Source: Grifola frondosa
Taxonomy: Eukaryota > Basidiomycota > Agaricomycetes > Polyporales > Grifolaceae
NCBI GenBank assembly: GCA_001683735.1
Contig: LUGG01000004.1
Coordinates: 992,001-1,056,000, forward strand
DNA: 64,000 nt
Direction: 5' to 3'
Positions 1 to 12,753 of this stretch are shown here, piece by piece; the stretch's first letter is position 1; each line of letters starts with the position of its first letter. The notes beneath the pieces are model-generated. The model did not search any database. It was not told the DNA's origin and saw only the letters and a program-made list of their open reading frames with translations. The translations under genes and the position numbers were made by a program.

Positions 1-495
1 TGCAAATCTTAAATAGATTTAAGATGTACTGGCATGCAAGGTATACTAAAATGATGACTTACCTTGGTATTCAACTCGAACCGGCCATTCGGAGTAAGCA
101 TCATGATCGACGGCGGTCGGAAGGGATATTCAGCAGGAAGGAGGATACGGAAGTGGTATAATCCTCCTTCAAATTCCGTCCCCGCTGGACCTCGCAGAGT
201 ACAGTGCCACTCCTGAAGAAGGTGAGGAGTCATACCGATGGCCAAGAAAAGTTGCTCACAAAGATATCATCCTACCATTGGGACGAGATGGTTGTTGAGT
301 ATCTACCATTGCGTATGAGAAAGTACGCTCACCTCTAGTGGTGCTGCAAGTAATCTGTAGACGGGTCGTTGGCTAGTTCGCGAGCCTCCTGCATGATACG
401 CTTGACGGCTAATGACTAGTTGGATATGTAGATAGGGTATAGACGAGGTTTAGCACACCTGAGTTGTTCTTATTGAGTCCTGAGCCAGTCGCCAT
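1..495 (-). CDS. UBE2J/Ubc6-type ubiquitin-conjugating enzyme E2, 5' part only
   Basis: N-terminal half of an ER-associated E2 of the UBE2J/Ubc6 family, which passes ubiquitin to ERAD substrates. Exons on the minus strand: 495-459 (MATGSGLNKNNS), 408-333 (AVKRIMQEARELANDP), a 12-nt micro-exon 271-260 (DDIF), and 212-63 (EWHCTLRGP, then the FEGGLYHFRILLPAEYPFRPPS core). A further intron ends at 8 and the next exon starts ATTTGC (Ile-Cys) at 7, continuing off the window, so the catalytic Cys and any tail anchor are not visible. Between ...STDY and AAPLE one base appears missing near 346-349 (TTGCAGCA for expected TTGGCAGCA), which would shift the frame. The family is clear; whether the frameshift is real is doubtful. 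The gene diverges from MRP10 over a promoter of about 350 bp. Confidence 0.85.
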
Positions 496-628
496 TGTAA
501 ACGAAAGATAGCTAGACGACGTAGATCTAGTCTAAATGCGAGAGTGTAAGTGGAAACCAAGTAGAAACGGAGAGGATGAAAGTGCAGTGGCAATGATTGA
601 ATCGCTAAGTCATTTACTGACGTGGAGG

Positions 629-635
629 CACGTGA
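629..635. promoter_or_regulatory. CACGTGA E-box in the UBE2J/MRP10 divergent promoter
   Basis: CACGTGA stands in the spacer of about 350 bp between the divergent UBE2J and MRP10 start codons, about 210 bp upstream of MRP10. CACGTG is the core recognised by Cbf1-like bHLH factors. The function here is inferred from sequence only. Confidence 0.4.
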
Positions 636-842
636 TTATACATTTCGGCAACTTCCTATTTTAGCACTCTTAACTTTTCTTTGCTCGAGTGTCTTGCCTT
701 GGTCTGTGGTCTGTCAAGGTACGCTGGATGTTGTAGAACGACCAAAGAAATCTGTGCCTCATCGTATTTTCATGCACATATCTGGGTGCTTTACATCTAT
801 CCCGAACGCTCCCTCGTCAGGCATCCAAGCCATTAGCCAGCC

Positions 843-1211
843 ATGTATATCGAGAAGCTGAAAGTTCGGCCTCGCAAAGGTACGTTGAGTCTACAAGCAA
901 CCTTGCAACCTATGAATTTATTTTCTCGCCAGCTCCTATCGTACGGCCATGCACAGTGCAATTGACAACCATGCTGTCATGTTGGGCCGCCACGGCCGCG
1001 GCCGGCCCCGACAAATCAGACATCATGTCGACTGGAACATGCGCAGAAGCGGCGCAAGCTCTGTTTAGCTGCATGCGGACGGCGGTGCGTAGGCTGGTCA
1101 TACCAGTGGGATCTGTGTTGAATGATTTTCCTCCTGCAGCCGATGCCTACAAAACCACAGAGGCCGACAATCAACTACCATCTTGCGAGACTAGGCAAGA
1201 ACCTCAAGTAG
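843..1211 (+). CDS. MRP10: Mitochondrial small-subunit ribosomal protein MRP10/mS37 (CHCH domain)
   Basis: Small twin-Cys protein of the mitochondrial ribosome small subunit, probably imported by the Mia40 route. Three exons join cleanly: MYIEKLKVRPRK, then APIVRPCTVQLTTMLSCWAA and SDIMSTGTCAEAAQALFSC, then PMPTKPQRPTINYHLARLGK and a stop. The two C-x9-C pairs (CTVQLTTMLSC and CAEAAQALFSC) are visible, as are the basic N-terminus and the family's NYHLARLGK-like C-terminus. The protein is about 95 residues, normal for the family. Introns have GTACGT and GTGCGT donors. The start is the first ATG of a clean exon. A CACGTGA box lies about 210 bp upstream. Confidence 0.9.
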
Positions 1212-1825
1212 TCTGGTCCCATATCTCTGGGCGTTTCGACAGCATTTCGATGTCTTAATTGCTGGAGGAGGCCTCTAATCAGTCAGTCTATATCGCGGTC
1301 CATTCCATCGATGTTCCCCTGTAGGTCTGGTGGCCATATTTCCGCACTGTGCGCTGTTCCGCATTCTATCATACCAAGCCGAGTCTATGATCTACAAGCC
1401 AAACATATCTTAGAGTCATCTGGCTGCGCACCTCCGAGCGGCTGACTCGTATATTTACCGTAAATGTACACCGTAGGTACTAAGGTCGCCTATGTATGGA
1501 ATGCTCAGGAACAGACGTGATTGTAAAGCTATACTGAACCCCCCAGCACATTGTGAGTGTAATCGTAGTAAGCTGGCGTCTCCAACGTTGCCTCCAGCGA
1601 GTTCGCCAAAGGGGGACGGCTCGCAGCGCGTTGTTGTGGTTTGTTTCAATTGAGTCACGCACGGATCGCGCCTCGCCTGCGCGGCCTGCGGTGTACCGCG
1701 CGTTGTCTGACCGTCACCACCACTTCACCCCCACAGTCGGTCCCGCTCGCCCATCTCTTTGTTGACCTTTGCCTACGCGACCTTTTTGCCTGAAACCACT
1801 AGCTTCACTCTATCCACGTCGCACT
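1212..1825. other. Intergenic region upstream of ATG8 (first copy)
   Basis: About 610 bp between the MRP10 stop and the first ATG8 start codon. No reading frame here resembles a known protein. The last 150 bp are pyrimidine-rich (runs of CACC and CTC), as is common just upstream of fungal transcription starts. I see no clear TATA box. Confidence 0.5.
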
Positions 1826-2436
<611 letters not shown>

Positions 2437-2943
2437 AGAGCCAGTTGTCTTTGTTGCGATCACCGACTGGCGTAGTCGCGGCACCCGTCGTTCGCGTTCT
2501 ATTCTCCCCGTGGTGTCGGTGACATGGACTTGAGTTTAGATATCTACTGGGTACACATAATCGGGATCTCATGTTCGCCTACGTACTCAGTACTTCGTCC
2601 CTCTTCTCCCTTCCCCGCTCCAGATAATTATACGCCGACATCGATATCTCCAACCTGTTTGCTTCTCATGGCTTGGCGTCTTGTATTTTACTTCCATCTT
2701 GTATCTTTTTCGTCGGGCGTCAGCAAATGGAATATTCTCAAAGATATGTTCAGAATTCGCGCTGAGTGAAGAAGGCTGATACAATATGAAGAGCAGCATC
2801 GTTTATTGGTTGAATTGTTATACAGAGGATATAAGGAATGTACAGAGAATCAATCTCATTTCAATGGTCTATAAAGATGTCCGTGCGGTGAAGGCCGATG
2901 TCGTTATGTTTGCGTTTGGACTCGCGATAGCACGCAGTTGTTT
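2437..2943. other. Spacer between convergent ATG8 genes
   Basis: About 507 bp between the two ATG8 stop codons, holding the 3' ends of both transcripts. AT-rich stretches and several TATA/ATATAAG words could serve 3' end formation. No coding signal is visible. Confidence 0.5.
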
Positions 2944-3557
2944 TCACGGCGAGCCAAATGTGTTCTCTCCAGAATAGCTCACATAAAGGAAGCCATCTTC
3001 ATCCCTGTGGAGTCACGAACTATTACCACCCCGTACGTGGCTGGTCAAACAGAAGTGGGCGTACCTGTGTTCCTCGTACATAGCACTCATGAGCGCTGCC
3101 GCCGGCGGAAGCACTTCATCTACAAAAATGAAGATGGCCTTCTCGGGGCGAGCTTGATCCGCTTCCTAATCACAAACACGAACTGACCAACGGTCAGGTC
3201 CTGGTGCATGGATTAGGTCCCAGTCGTGCGCGATGAGAAAAGAAAGGAACTGTACTGAAGGAACAAGATACTTTTCTTTGTCGATCGTAGGGATATCAGT
3301 TTTGTCCGCCTTCTCGCAGATTACCTGCACCAGGAGCGACGTGCGACGTTGCGGATGGTAAGTAATGCGAAAGACGATCGTCTGCTATCGTTACTCACCG
3401 GGATCCTGTCCGGATATTTCTGACGAATGCGTCCTGCCTCTGCCTTACGCTTCTCTATGGCGAACGGAGACCTGAGTCCTGCATCAACTTGACTGGAATT
3501 AGGAACGTATCACTGACCGAAGTCGTGTTCCTCTTTGAACTTGGATTTCACGGGCAT
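2944..3557 (-). CDS. Second ATG8 paralogue, frame broken by one base
   Basis: Second ATG8/GABARAP gene, tail to tail with the first. Exons read [70 protein letters not shown], then [20 protein letters not shown] and [17 protein letters not shown] with a final SP. Intron positions match the first copy, so this is a DNA-level duplication. In the fourth exon the sequence reads GCCCCGAG (3145-3148) where GCCCCCGAG would keep KLAPEKA in frame. The missing C may be a sequencing slip or a recent inactivation. The rest of the reading frame, including the terminal Gly, is conserved, which favours a slip. Confidence 0.85.
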
Positions 3558-4498
3558 GCTGGCGCGATTGCAGACTTTCAATCAGGTTGAGTAGAAGAGA
3601 GATGGACGAAAGGTGAGAGGCATGCTCCCTAAATACAGCGCTCATGCGTTTGTCTGGGAGTCTGGCTTGCCTCACGCAGTACGCGTTGAAGATCCGCGTG
3701 ACTTGAAGGAGACAAATGACACGAACTCAGCTGAGCAGGCCACAATAGGACTCTGCTGCGTAGTGCGCTGTAGCGTCGGACCTGAAGGCAACATATACGA
3801 ATGATGCTAACGATATAGCATGTAATTTTTTAAGTTGTCTCCAGCTAGTGGCATCTTGCAAGTACGTTTGTCGATCACTGAATTAGTCCAGATCGCGATC
3901 ACTATCACTGTACATCAAACGAGTGTCGACGCTTTACCACTGCAGTCTTTCAATCAACCAGCCGTTACCCTTCCTAACATTAACATTGCCCATGTTTATG
4001 CGGTGCCACTGATGCGTAATAGTAGGTAATAGTCTGTATAGTAGCCCAATAGCAGCGGGTTGGCAAGCTCAGTAATGATTTTCTGATCAAGGTCAGCCAT
4101 TTAGCTCTACGACATTTTACCAAGAGTAAGTATGTGACAGTGATCAGTGTTCCGCCGGTGGTAAGCCAACCAACACCCTCACATGCAATTTCAAGATTTA
4201 CGAAGATTTACGCACATCGTACAGGTTCCACACGCCGTAGGTGTTTGCCCGCGTGGGAGACACGTCAGTGTGGTTATAAAGCCCATCGCGCTTTGAGGGA
4301 CCAGTGGCCACGACATGTGGAAGACGGGCCATTGTATGACATTCTCCGTGCCACGTAACCTTTGTTTTTGTAGTCAAAGTCAAGACCGAACCTATCTCCG
4401 CCTATCATAAATACTCCTCTTGCTCGCTGTTTCTTGCAAGTGTCCATTCCTATTCCTTATTACTCGTTATTCTTTTTCCGTGACGGAAAACGCTCCTT
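3558..4498. other. Intergenic region upstream of two divergent genes
   Basis: About 940 bp between the second ATG8 start (minus strand) and the predicted membrane-protein gene (plus strand). Short open frames here resemble nothing known. The stretch 4390-4480 has a TATAAATA word at about 4406 and T/C-rich sequence, a plausible core promoter for the rightward gene. Confidence 0.45.
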
Positions 4499-5411
4499 AT
4501 GTCGTCAGGATTCATCGATCGTTGGATTGCCTACTTTCTTTTCGGTATGTTTCCTTTGCCTTTCAGTTGCGAGTCGCCTAAACTCGAGATAGGGACTCTC
4601 TTGACCATCAATGTGGCTCTATTTATATTACAAATCGTGGCCGTTCATCGTGGAGGGGGTAAGTACTGTCTTGAATTGCCTGAGCTGCACTGAACCATTA
4701 CTCTCAGGGGAGCTGATTGCATTCATGCTCATCGAGGTCTATATCATCGTGTTTATCCTGGCACAGTAAGTACTTCATCAAGCTCAGAATGGTCCCATCC
4801 TGATCCACGGTTCAGCGTTGCCTGTCGAAAGCGCAGTCGATATTGTGAAAGCCGTGGCTTAAACACAATTTGGGGCCTTGTGTGTTTTGCATGGTTTGGT
4901 AACTCACGTCAGCATCGTCTCTTCGTCCACATCGGCCTGTTCAGACAAACCAAACTGACCATCTATTCGTAGTTAATTGTCTTTTGATCAGTCTCCAGCG
5001 TCTGCCCGAATTGGTGCGTTCATTCTCCAGGCTATCCAATCCGCACGCCGCAGCGATCGCATATCGTGGGCTTACATGGACATCTTGGACTCTCAGTGAG
5101 CGTCCTCATTCTCAGCTTCAAATATCTAACTCATGGTGTCAGTGATTCTGATAAACGTGGGCATCATGATTTTTGCCAAGAGACTCCGCCAAGTCCATTA
5201 CTTTTGGGGACCGCCCGTAGTGAAGGAGGTGCCTATTCAGCTGGGCACCTTCAACATCATAAGCGGGCCAGACCTTTCCGGATACTCTGCTCATGGCGAG
5301 AAAGAATATAAGGACCTTCGACCGCTGGAGCCCACTTATGACCCGCATAGGAAGCAGTACCACGGAAAACAGTCGTTCAGGAACAGCTGCTGGGGTGGCG
5401 AAGATGTATAA
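4499..5411 (+). CDS. Unidentified multi-span membrane protein (exon model uncertain)
   Basis: I do not recognise the family. The first exon encodes a hydrophobic start (MSSGFIDRWIAYFLFG) and a membrane segment (LLTINVALFILQIVAVH). After a GTAAGT...CAG intron comes a second segment (ELIAFMLIEVYIIVFILA). The last exon (about 5143-5411) gives a membrane segment (VILINVGIMIFAKRL) and a hydrophilic tail with GPPVVKEVPIQLGTF and DLRPLEPTYDPHRK. Exons between about 4815 and 5100 are unclear because two frames look protein-like and phases do not join neatly; a base error may be involved. Splitting into two genes cannot be excluded. Confidence 0.4.
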
Positions 5412-6047
5412 TGGGCGATTCCAGGACATTGATTTCTTGTATCCCTCGTTATACTAAACTGCAGGTTTTGCTCATACATTATCTATGTATACACAGTTTT
5501 TCAACGACATAAATTTATGTCACATGCACATGACTCTTCTATTGAGCTCAGACGATATACTCAGACTCGGTGCAGTAGAGACTCAGCGTTATGATTGGAT
5601 CTGATTCTCTACTGAAAAAATATATCCACACTACAAACTCACGGATGGCCAGTGACATTGTCAAGCCCACGGTTATTTGTGCCGCATTCATCGGTAAATT
5701 CGTCGCAAACGTTGTTAACGCTGACTGATCATTTTACGAATTTTCAGCCATCTTTTCTTGTGTTAAACGCGTGCTTCTCTTTTCAGCGGCTTATTGCTGA
5801 TATCGAGCTTGAGTCTGGCATCCTCCGCGCCCGTCCGATATCTTTGCCTTGATGAGGATGTGGCCCGCCCGACCAGAACCCACCCACGTCCATCCGCGCG
5901 ACAAGACTGCCTGGTGATTGCACAATCAGCGGCTTATCTTTTGCGCAGGGTAGTGCCGAAACGTAGGATCCGGGAATCGAGGCTATTAGATTATGGATGT
6001 ACACTTTGAATCAATACATTGACACCAGTGCGGGATCGCTGTAATTG
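5412..6047. other. Intergenic region with a possible small exon pair
   Basis: About 640 bp between the membrane-protein gene and the 3' end of RAD57. A plus-strand start at about 5646 (MASDIVKPTVICAAF) followed by a GTAAAT donor, and a downstream open frame to about 6009, could belong to a small gene. The phases do not join without a stop, so I do not call it. Confidence 0.3.
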
Positions 6048-7613
6048 TCATACGACGGGTGCTGTATTCGCAGGCGAATGTGTGTCGGTTTCTAGATGAT
6101 TATACAGATGTTCGTCCGTTTCTGCATCTTTCCAATACTCATCCCAATCATCGCGCTCCTCCTGAGGTCCAGCCTCTGCCTTCGCATGCTGCACTAAGTC
6201 ATTAGCGAGATCATCGTTCGAGACTGCGAGGTCATCCGCCGGATTGGAGTGTATACTGGCGCCGAAGTCGAGAGGAGACACCTCATCCAAATTATAATCA
6301 GTCACGGGAGCTGCATGTGCAGCAGGTGCTGCGGACGGTTGTGGCTCGGGAAGTGGTATCATATCTTCTGGGAGGGTCACGATGCCTTCGTCGGTGACGA
6401 TGTAATCCAAGGACGCTGGAGGAGTGACGCAGCTGAAGATGACACTCAGCCGCCGGATGCGAGTAGTCTGATGGTCGAAAGTAGTTTCAGCGTCGCTTTC
6501 GAGTCTGCGCCGCTTCTTTCTGTGATACTCGTCGTCAAGATGGCGCATCCTTTGAGTGCGGCTCATCATGATGCGTGTGTTGACTTGGTTGGCCCAGACG
6601 TGTCCCAAGCTCGCTGCCTTCTTGTCTTCTCCCGGGATGCTATGTGCGCTGCCAAACCAACGAGCCTGTTCCGAATAGCGAAGTTCACTAGAAGCTAGTT
6701 CCGACCCGGCGGCTCTATAGAACGTGTCCACAACCTCGTTGAGCACTACCACGGCAATTCGGTGTTTACTGGCAAGGGAGTGGAGTAGTGTCGAGATCTC
6801 CGTGAGATTCTTGCCTCGCTCAAATAGCGTTTGGGAAGAAGGCTTGTCGTCCGTATGGAATAGCTCAGCAAGAGCGTCTATAACGAGCAATTTAACAGGT
6901 TTTGAGCCGGGTTTGGCGGCGAGCTGTTTGACTAAGAGAGGGTACTGTCGTAGATAACGCGTGAATTAGGGTATAAATTTGTGGTGTCTTCATGGTTTGA
7001 ATATCGGAAAGACCGCAGAGAATGGGAGAGAGCAGCGGATGGGACTTGATCATTTCTTTCTAAGCGACTTGTTTGGAGAGTCGACATCGTTGTCAGATAA
7101 CATGTAGATCCAACAGTCCCGCCCAGCTTTTTAGGTAGCTGTACTGTCAAAGACAACTGCAGAGCCAACTGCGTTTTACCCGCGGCACTGGATGATGAAC
7201 AGAATCGGTGTCCAGCCCATCAGAAAGCGCAGCACATACCTTTCGCCAGCAATCTCCCATACCATTCCTGTCCGTATGCCTCCACCAAGTGCTTCATCCA
7301 GTGCTGGGTCACCGGTCGTGAACTTTTCCTCGCCCTCGCGGGAGACATCTGCCAACAAACGAGGTTCTTGTGCGAGTTCCTTGCAAACCAGATCCGTGAT
7401 GTTTTCGACTTCCTTTACATGGATACGGCAACTCTTCGCCAAATTCGCTGGCGCTTTCAACAATAAATCCTCAACTGTCACAATTTTTCCTGCTCAAGCA
7501 ACCAATAGGCAGAATTCTCGTTGGATGACTAGACGGCACATACCTGTCCTAAGAGCCGCTTTTTGCGTGACAGAAAGCGAAGGTATAGAGGAAAGAGGTT
7601 GATATGTTTCCAT
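6048..7613 (-). CDS. RAD57: RAD57/XRCC3-like RAD51 paralogue
   Basis: Recombinational-repair ATPase that assists RAD51 filament assembly with its partner RAD55. First exon METYQPLSSIPSLSVTQKAA (start 7613), then KIVTVEDLLLKAPANLAK and the linker FTTGDPALDEALGGGI. A spliced Walker A GESAAGKTQ follows (junction at about 7190), then LALQLSLTVQLPKKLGG and CYLTT. Walker B is KLLVIDAL, followed by VVVLNEVVDT and a long acidic C-terminal tail of about 100 residues. Two single-base insertions break the frame: near 7053-7059 (GAAAGAAATG for GAAGAAATG) and near 6933-6935 (CTCTTAGTC for CTCTAGTC). The frames on both sides are family-like, so sequence error is likelier than decay. Expected length is about 470-480 residues. 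Confidence 0.85.
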
Positions 7614-7876
7614 CACTTGGCTTCGCAATGCCCTGGCGCTGCATGCATGCAGCTTAAGCTGATTACCCAGTGCTCAGCAGTACTGACTGCAGAATTGTGG
7701 CGACAAACACGATCGAGCATAACGGCTGTGACGCGACGCCACGCACGCGTTCATCGAGATCCGCTCAGAAAGGAAAGTCCGTTGAAGGAACGCCAGAAAA
7801 TATAATACTGAATTGTGAAGATCATGCATAAGAATACGTTAAAGTCCTCCTCCATAGTTACATCACCCATGCCACA

Positions 7877-10800
7877 TCATTGACGCCTGCTCAACGATTG
7901 TGACGACTCCGACCGTCCCAAAAGACCGCCCATGACGTTTGTCACCGCTTCCGTAATCTGCCTTTGCTGCGACTGCGCATGTTTAACGTAGAATAGACGC
8001 ACGGTCGTCGAGTTCCATATGCCCAACGGCGTCATCCCGCGGACGTAGATTTCACCCCAGATTAGGGATGTCAACCATACGATGGAGGCATCGGACCACT
8101 TGAAGATGGTAGTTAGCTATAAATTATTCATTCCTGAGAGATGTAACTTACCATGAAACGACGAGGAGCTAGCGGAGGAGGCTTCGGAAGAGTCTGTTCC
8201 AGGGATGCGCTCCTTAGCAGGTCTATGATGGCCGTGTTTGCACTAGGGGTGTTCAGCGAGGCCTGCAATCCCTGAACCTTGGGCAGGAGCTCGGAGATGG
8301 CAAGCATTATGGGGTCTAATGGCAATCTGGAAGATAACATTGTTACCAGAGTCCGAGGTAAAATTTCGTCATATAACTCACCCTTGTTGCCACGAAGTCA
8401 CCTAGATATCAAAGTGGTCAGACGAATCACAGCACTGTAGAAAACCACACGCACCCATTCTTGCTAGGTACGAAACCATTCCTACCAACCCAGCTGCGGC
8501 AATATGTTCCAAGCTAGCGGTCATATCCCCAGACATGGACCGCCCCACTCTCATCTTTCCTCTAGCCTTCTCAGAGATTGCCGTTGGACCTGCAGTGCTG
8601 ATCGGGTTTTCTGTAGGAGTCGGGGACATGAGCGGTCTTGTCGATGGAGGCTCCTCTTCCGTAGATTGAGTACGATGAGGAGTTTCGGGGAGCGTGTCAG
8701 TGCTCTCCGTCTCTCGTGGAAGATCCACAGAACTCCCGCCTTCGCTGTCGTATAGGGCGTGCCTTCTCTCGTGCGGCGCCTCTGTCCCCTCTTGGTCAGG
8801 CGCCTGCTCTTGCCCTTGTTAGCGCCTTGTTGTGCGCGCTCTTCCTTGCCTGCTGAATTCTGCGGATTTCACGCAGCCCGCGAGCGCGTAAAAGTGCGAG
8901 GTCCTCGAACGATTTGTGTGAGCGGATGATACCGTAGATAGGTTAAGGATTCTGATATATAAACAACGCCTTGAAGACTTCTAACCTGTAACGGCGGTGT
9001 TAACTAGTGCATTTACAGGAACGATACAATATACTCACATAAGAACAAAGTCTAGGATTGCCTTCGTCTGACAACAAGAACGACGGGTGGGAAACGCGTT
9101 GAAAAGTTGAATGAGACGCGCCGAGGATGTTTACGCTCAAATTCTTGAAGTACGGTGCCGAATTCGACAAAGCGATTATGAGCGCAGGATATAGTGAGGT
9201 CAGGCTACCGGAGGTGGTCGCGACCATGGAGTATATCGCCTATAGTAATCAGATGATAAGGATACACTATTCAACAAGGAATAGTTTAGTCACGCACATG
9301 TATCATGAAGTCTCCGGATGGCCCAAAGTAGTCCATTTGGCCGCAATTTTGCTTTCAACGGAGAATTCAACTTGAGACAAAGGCGCGCTCGCCAAGTTGC
9401 ACCATGTAAGACCAAAAATGCGACAAATTCCATGTTGTTCTGTATTTCCAAATGCACTCCGTCAGCTTCGATGTTAAGTAAAATTAAAAGAAGCTGTACC
9501 AGGTTTGTCTTTGATTTCTATGCCGTAGCAGAGTAGATAAGCAAGAATATCCATGGCCCTGTCAGAATCCAGTACGTATGCGCGAAATTTCTGGTGCCGG
9601 ATATTAGGATACATGAACAGATTGCATCACTCTTGAGAGAGCACTAACCTTGTTCAATTCGATTATTTTCCAGAAAAAAGCGACTGCACACTGCTTTAGC
9701 AAACGATAACATAAAGACGTGAAACTGATAGCTCACTGGTTTCTACGATGTATGGCACAGACTTCCTTGATCCAGGCAGCAAATTGTTGACTGACGCCAT
9801 CTGGTCTTCAAAGATTGAGATCACGCCGTTCAAAATAAATGCAAGGTCGTTCGCTCGGTGCTGTAACTAGAGTCAATGCTTATGGACAGCCAACGCCTAT
9901 AAAAACACATACCAGCTTGGCAATGAAATACCGGAATGCATTTGTCTTGGCTGTCGGTGTCGAATTTTGTACATCTCCATTCAACACAATGGCATCCCGC
10001 GCGCTTCCGCTCTGGAAGTCTAACAGGAACACACAGTACCTGGAAACAGGTTGCAACAAGTGTGGTACGCGGGTCCTCTCCCTTGAACACCAGATGATTG
10101 TACGGTAGCCGTCCTGCAACGGTACCCATAACGTTCGCTGAGCCACCCGAGTGCGCGTTCATTGCCGTATTTAAGAAGGAGCACAGTACCGTTAGTACAT
10201 CACGGCGGGGCACGTTCTGCACAAAGTGCAGGCTATAAGGAGACGGCGAGGAGAACAGCGCGGACGGCGGTACGTAGATCTGCCGTCAGTAGGACAAGAA
10301 GAAGCCGGAGCACCTCCGTCTTGTTGCTCTCATATGCGTGACTTGGTCCTGGGTCCACGGTGGACCCTACACCTTTTCCCTAAAGTGTAAGCGACGATAG
10401 GTGGAGAAGTGAAATAAGGAGCGCACCATATGATGTAGTTAATCTTGTAATGATCCACTTGGATATTGGTGGGAAGCGTAAAGCCACAGCAGAATAGCAA
10501 GTCAATAAGGCAACTGAAAAGCCTCTCCGCAACAGACGGCAGTGTCCGCCGCGCCTTCATCTTCGGACTGGCGGCAGTGGGCTGCTTCAACGACGCAGAC
10601 GACATGCCTCCATCTTCACGATCTTCATCCTCATCATCGTCCTCGATCACGAACTGTGGATGCGCAGATTCCTCCACCACGCCGCGACTGACGCCTTCTT
10701 CCGCGAGAATCTCCTCCTTCTGCCACAGGACCTCCATCTCAAAAGAGCTTGTATCGCTCTCATGCTCAAATATCGCGGGAAGCACGCGTTGTAGTACGCG

Positions 10801-11393
10801 GATGCAGTTCAGCACTTCCTTCGTGGGGTTGCGTTCCGCATTGCCAGTGCTCGTGCGAATGAAAGAGCTTGCGAAGGAAGCAACGGAAACGTTTGGAGGC
10901 GTCGGGAATGTATGGTCTGAGATGAGGTTGAAAAGGCGCGAGGTGATCACCCTAATGAGGGTTGCGACATTCTCGGGAGCATCGTACAGCGCTCTGCGGA
11001 CTGCAATGCAGTATTAGTGTACTGAACGGTAATCTTCGGACCAAATAGATATACCATCATTGTGCGAAATCAAGGAGAACACGTCAGAGGCCGAATCGAA
11101 GAGTAGGACATACTGTGAGGTTCCGCTCAGTATCCTGCTGTTGCATGCTGTACATTTCTATCGAATGTAATGCTGAAGTTTGAAGACTCACTTGATCCCA
11201 ATACGAATCACTCTCCGGAATGTTCTACATAGAGTCATAAGCAGCTGCAAGATGTGTTCATACCAATAATCCTGCTCACGCGTGTCGCGGCCAGCTTCGC
11301 AATCCCACCTGGCTGACTGCGGAAAGCGAGCTTGGCTTCGTCGCCGAGGAGATTGAAGGGGACGGTGATTTTCTGAGGGAATTTGGAAAACAT
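7877..11393 (-). CDS. HID1: HID1 family protein (Ftp105/Ecm30-like)
   Basis: Large Golgi-associated HID1/Dymeclin-type protein implicated in Golgi and secretory sorting. Pieces in order: KLAATR joined to NIPESDSYWDQ, SDVFSLISHND, VLNCIRVLQRVLPAIFE, VAERLFSCLIDLLFC, a YESNKTEVLRLLLVLL block (about 10310), NHLVFKGEDPRTTL, RANDLAFILNGV, SHPSFLLSDEGNPRL, a Ser/Pro-rich linker (8400-8730), VTSWQQ spliced to GLPLDPIMLAISELLPKV, and SLIWGEIYVRGMTPLGIW near the end. These match HID1 throughout. Single-base indels break the frame near 10028, 9125, 9092 and 8810. The start at 11393 (MFSKFPQKITVPF) is the best available, but HID1 proteins often begin differently. It diverges from BMT2 over about 220 bp. 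Confidence 0.85.
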
Positions 11394-11614
11394 CTGGGTA
11401 TAAATGCAGGTGGTATAAATCCACAGAGGGAATCCTAGGGTGGTGTTCTCTACAGATCCTGTAAAGCTGCTAAGTATGTGTGTCGAGAGGAGGATGCAGC
11501 CGAGCAGCGTCACGTTAGCCATTTAGGCAGCGCGTGAAATAAGCGCCCATTTAATTCATAACTCTTCCCAGTGGCGATCACTCTTGAGGAGAACTTCATC
11601 CATGTAGTCTGGAT

Positions 11615-12655
11615 ATGCCAAAAGCACGGAAGAATAAACGCAAGCTACCAGTTACGCAGACAGGATCTGCGAGTGATTCCACCCCTTCCGGCTCATCCAG
11701 CAACCCTAGTGCGACCAGAACGCTCATTCGACGCTTCCACGTCCTCCTCAAGCGCAAAACGCAGCTTCAGCATGTCCTGAAGGTGGGTCAAAGATCTGGA
11801 GACGTTAGTGGTTCGAGAAAGGAGCTTGCGGAGGTGGAGAAAGAGATTGAGGGTCTCGGCGGACTAGCTGCATACCAGCGGATGTCAAGCATCGGTCAAG
11901 GGAATGACAGAGGCGGAGGGAGTGAAAAGGTCCTCGTCGAGTGGTTAAAGCAACTGGGTCTCCCAGAAAGTGCGCGCAAGGCTAAAAAGCAGTATAAGTA
12001 TGTCGAGAGTCCTTCTTCATTTTGTACAATTCCTAATCTTCGAGTACGATTGCAACAGGTTACTAGAGGTCGGCGCATTGAAGTCTGATAATTATGCTCC
12101 TTGGAATGCTTGGATCAATGTAATGCCTATCGACCTCCATTCGCGCCATCCGTCTATACTGGAGCAAGATTTTCTGCTCATGGATGAGAAGGAGCATTAT
12201 GAAAAGTGGGACATAATCAGCTTGAGCCTAGTGCTCAATTTTGTTCCGGATGCCAAAGATCGAGGTAAGCTACGGCCGCCGAAATTCATCCAAGCTTGCG
12301 CTGAAGAGAGCTATGCAGGGCGGATGCTCCTTCTGGCACACGCCATGTTGCGTCCAGATGGCTTGCTCTTCCTTGCTGTGAGGGCCGCTTTTGTGATGTT
12401 GCCCTTCATTTCTGATTCTATGACCAGTTACCATTCCCTTGCATCAATAATTCCCGCTATCTCACCGCGGAGCATCTCGATGGCCTCATTGGCGTGATGG
12501 GGTTTCAAGAGATCCAAAGAAGATGGAAGGAGGGCGGGAAAATGGCTTATTGGCTATTTCGCAAATCATCTGTCAACAACAGGGACTTCGCTCTGTATGA
12601 GAAAAAGGTCGTGCTTCGCCAGGGAGATCGAAACAACTTTGCTGTTTTGCTGTGA
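11615..12655 (+). CDS. BMT2: 25S rRNA adenine-N1 methyltransferase BMT2
   Basis: SAM-dependent nucleolar enzyme of the BMT2/SAMTOR family, which in yeast makes m1A2142 of 25S rRNA. Three exons join in phase: a basic N-terminus (MPKARKNKRKLP), a Ser-rich stretch and coiled segment to KKAKKQYK; then LLEVGALKSDNYAPW, the SAM-site region, IDLHSRHPSILEQDFL and WDIISLSLVLNFVPD; then LPFPCINNSRYLTAEHLDG and MGFQEIQRRWKEGGKMAYWL. Key family elements, the LEVGAL glycine loop and the NNSRYLT motif, are present. The frame is intact. Length is about 310 residues. It converges with DLD1, whose stop is about 100 bp downstream. Confidence 0.9.
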
Positions 12656-12753
12656 CGATCATATGTGCTCTGCACCATTCCGAAGTTGATGCTCGCACAT
12701 CAGATGAAGCTTGACGGACATCTTAACATGTTTTGGCAGTACATAAACACTGA

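Noticed and set aside
4546..4567. A possible 22-nt intron in the membrane-protein gene (GTATGT to TTTCAG)
   Set aside because: Far shorter than other introns here, and reading through keeps the frame open, so it is treated as coding.
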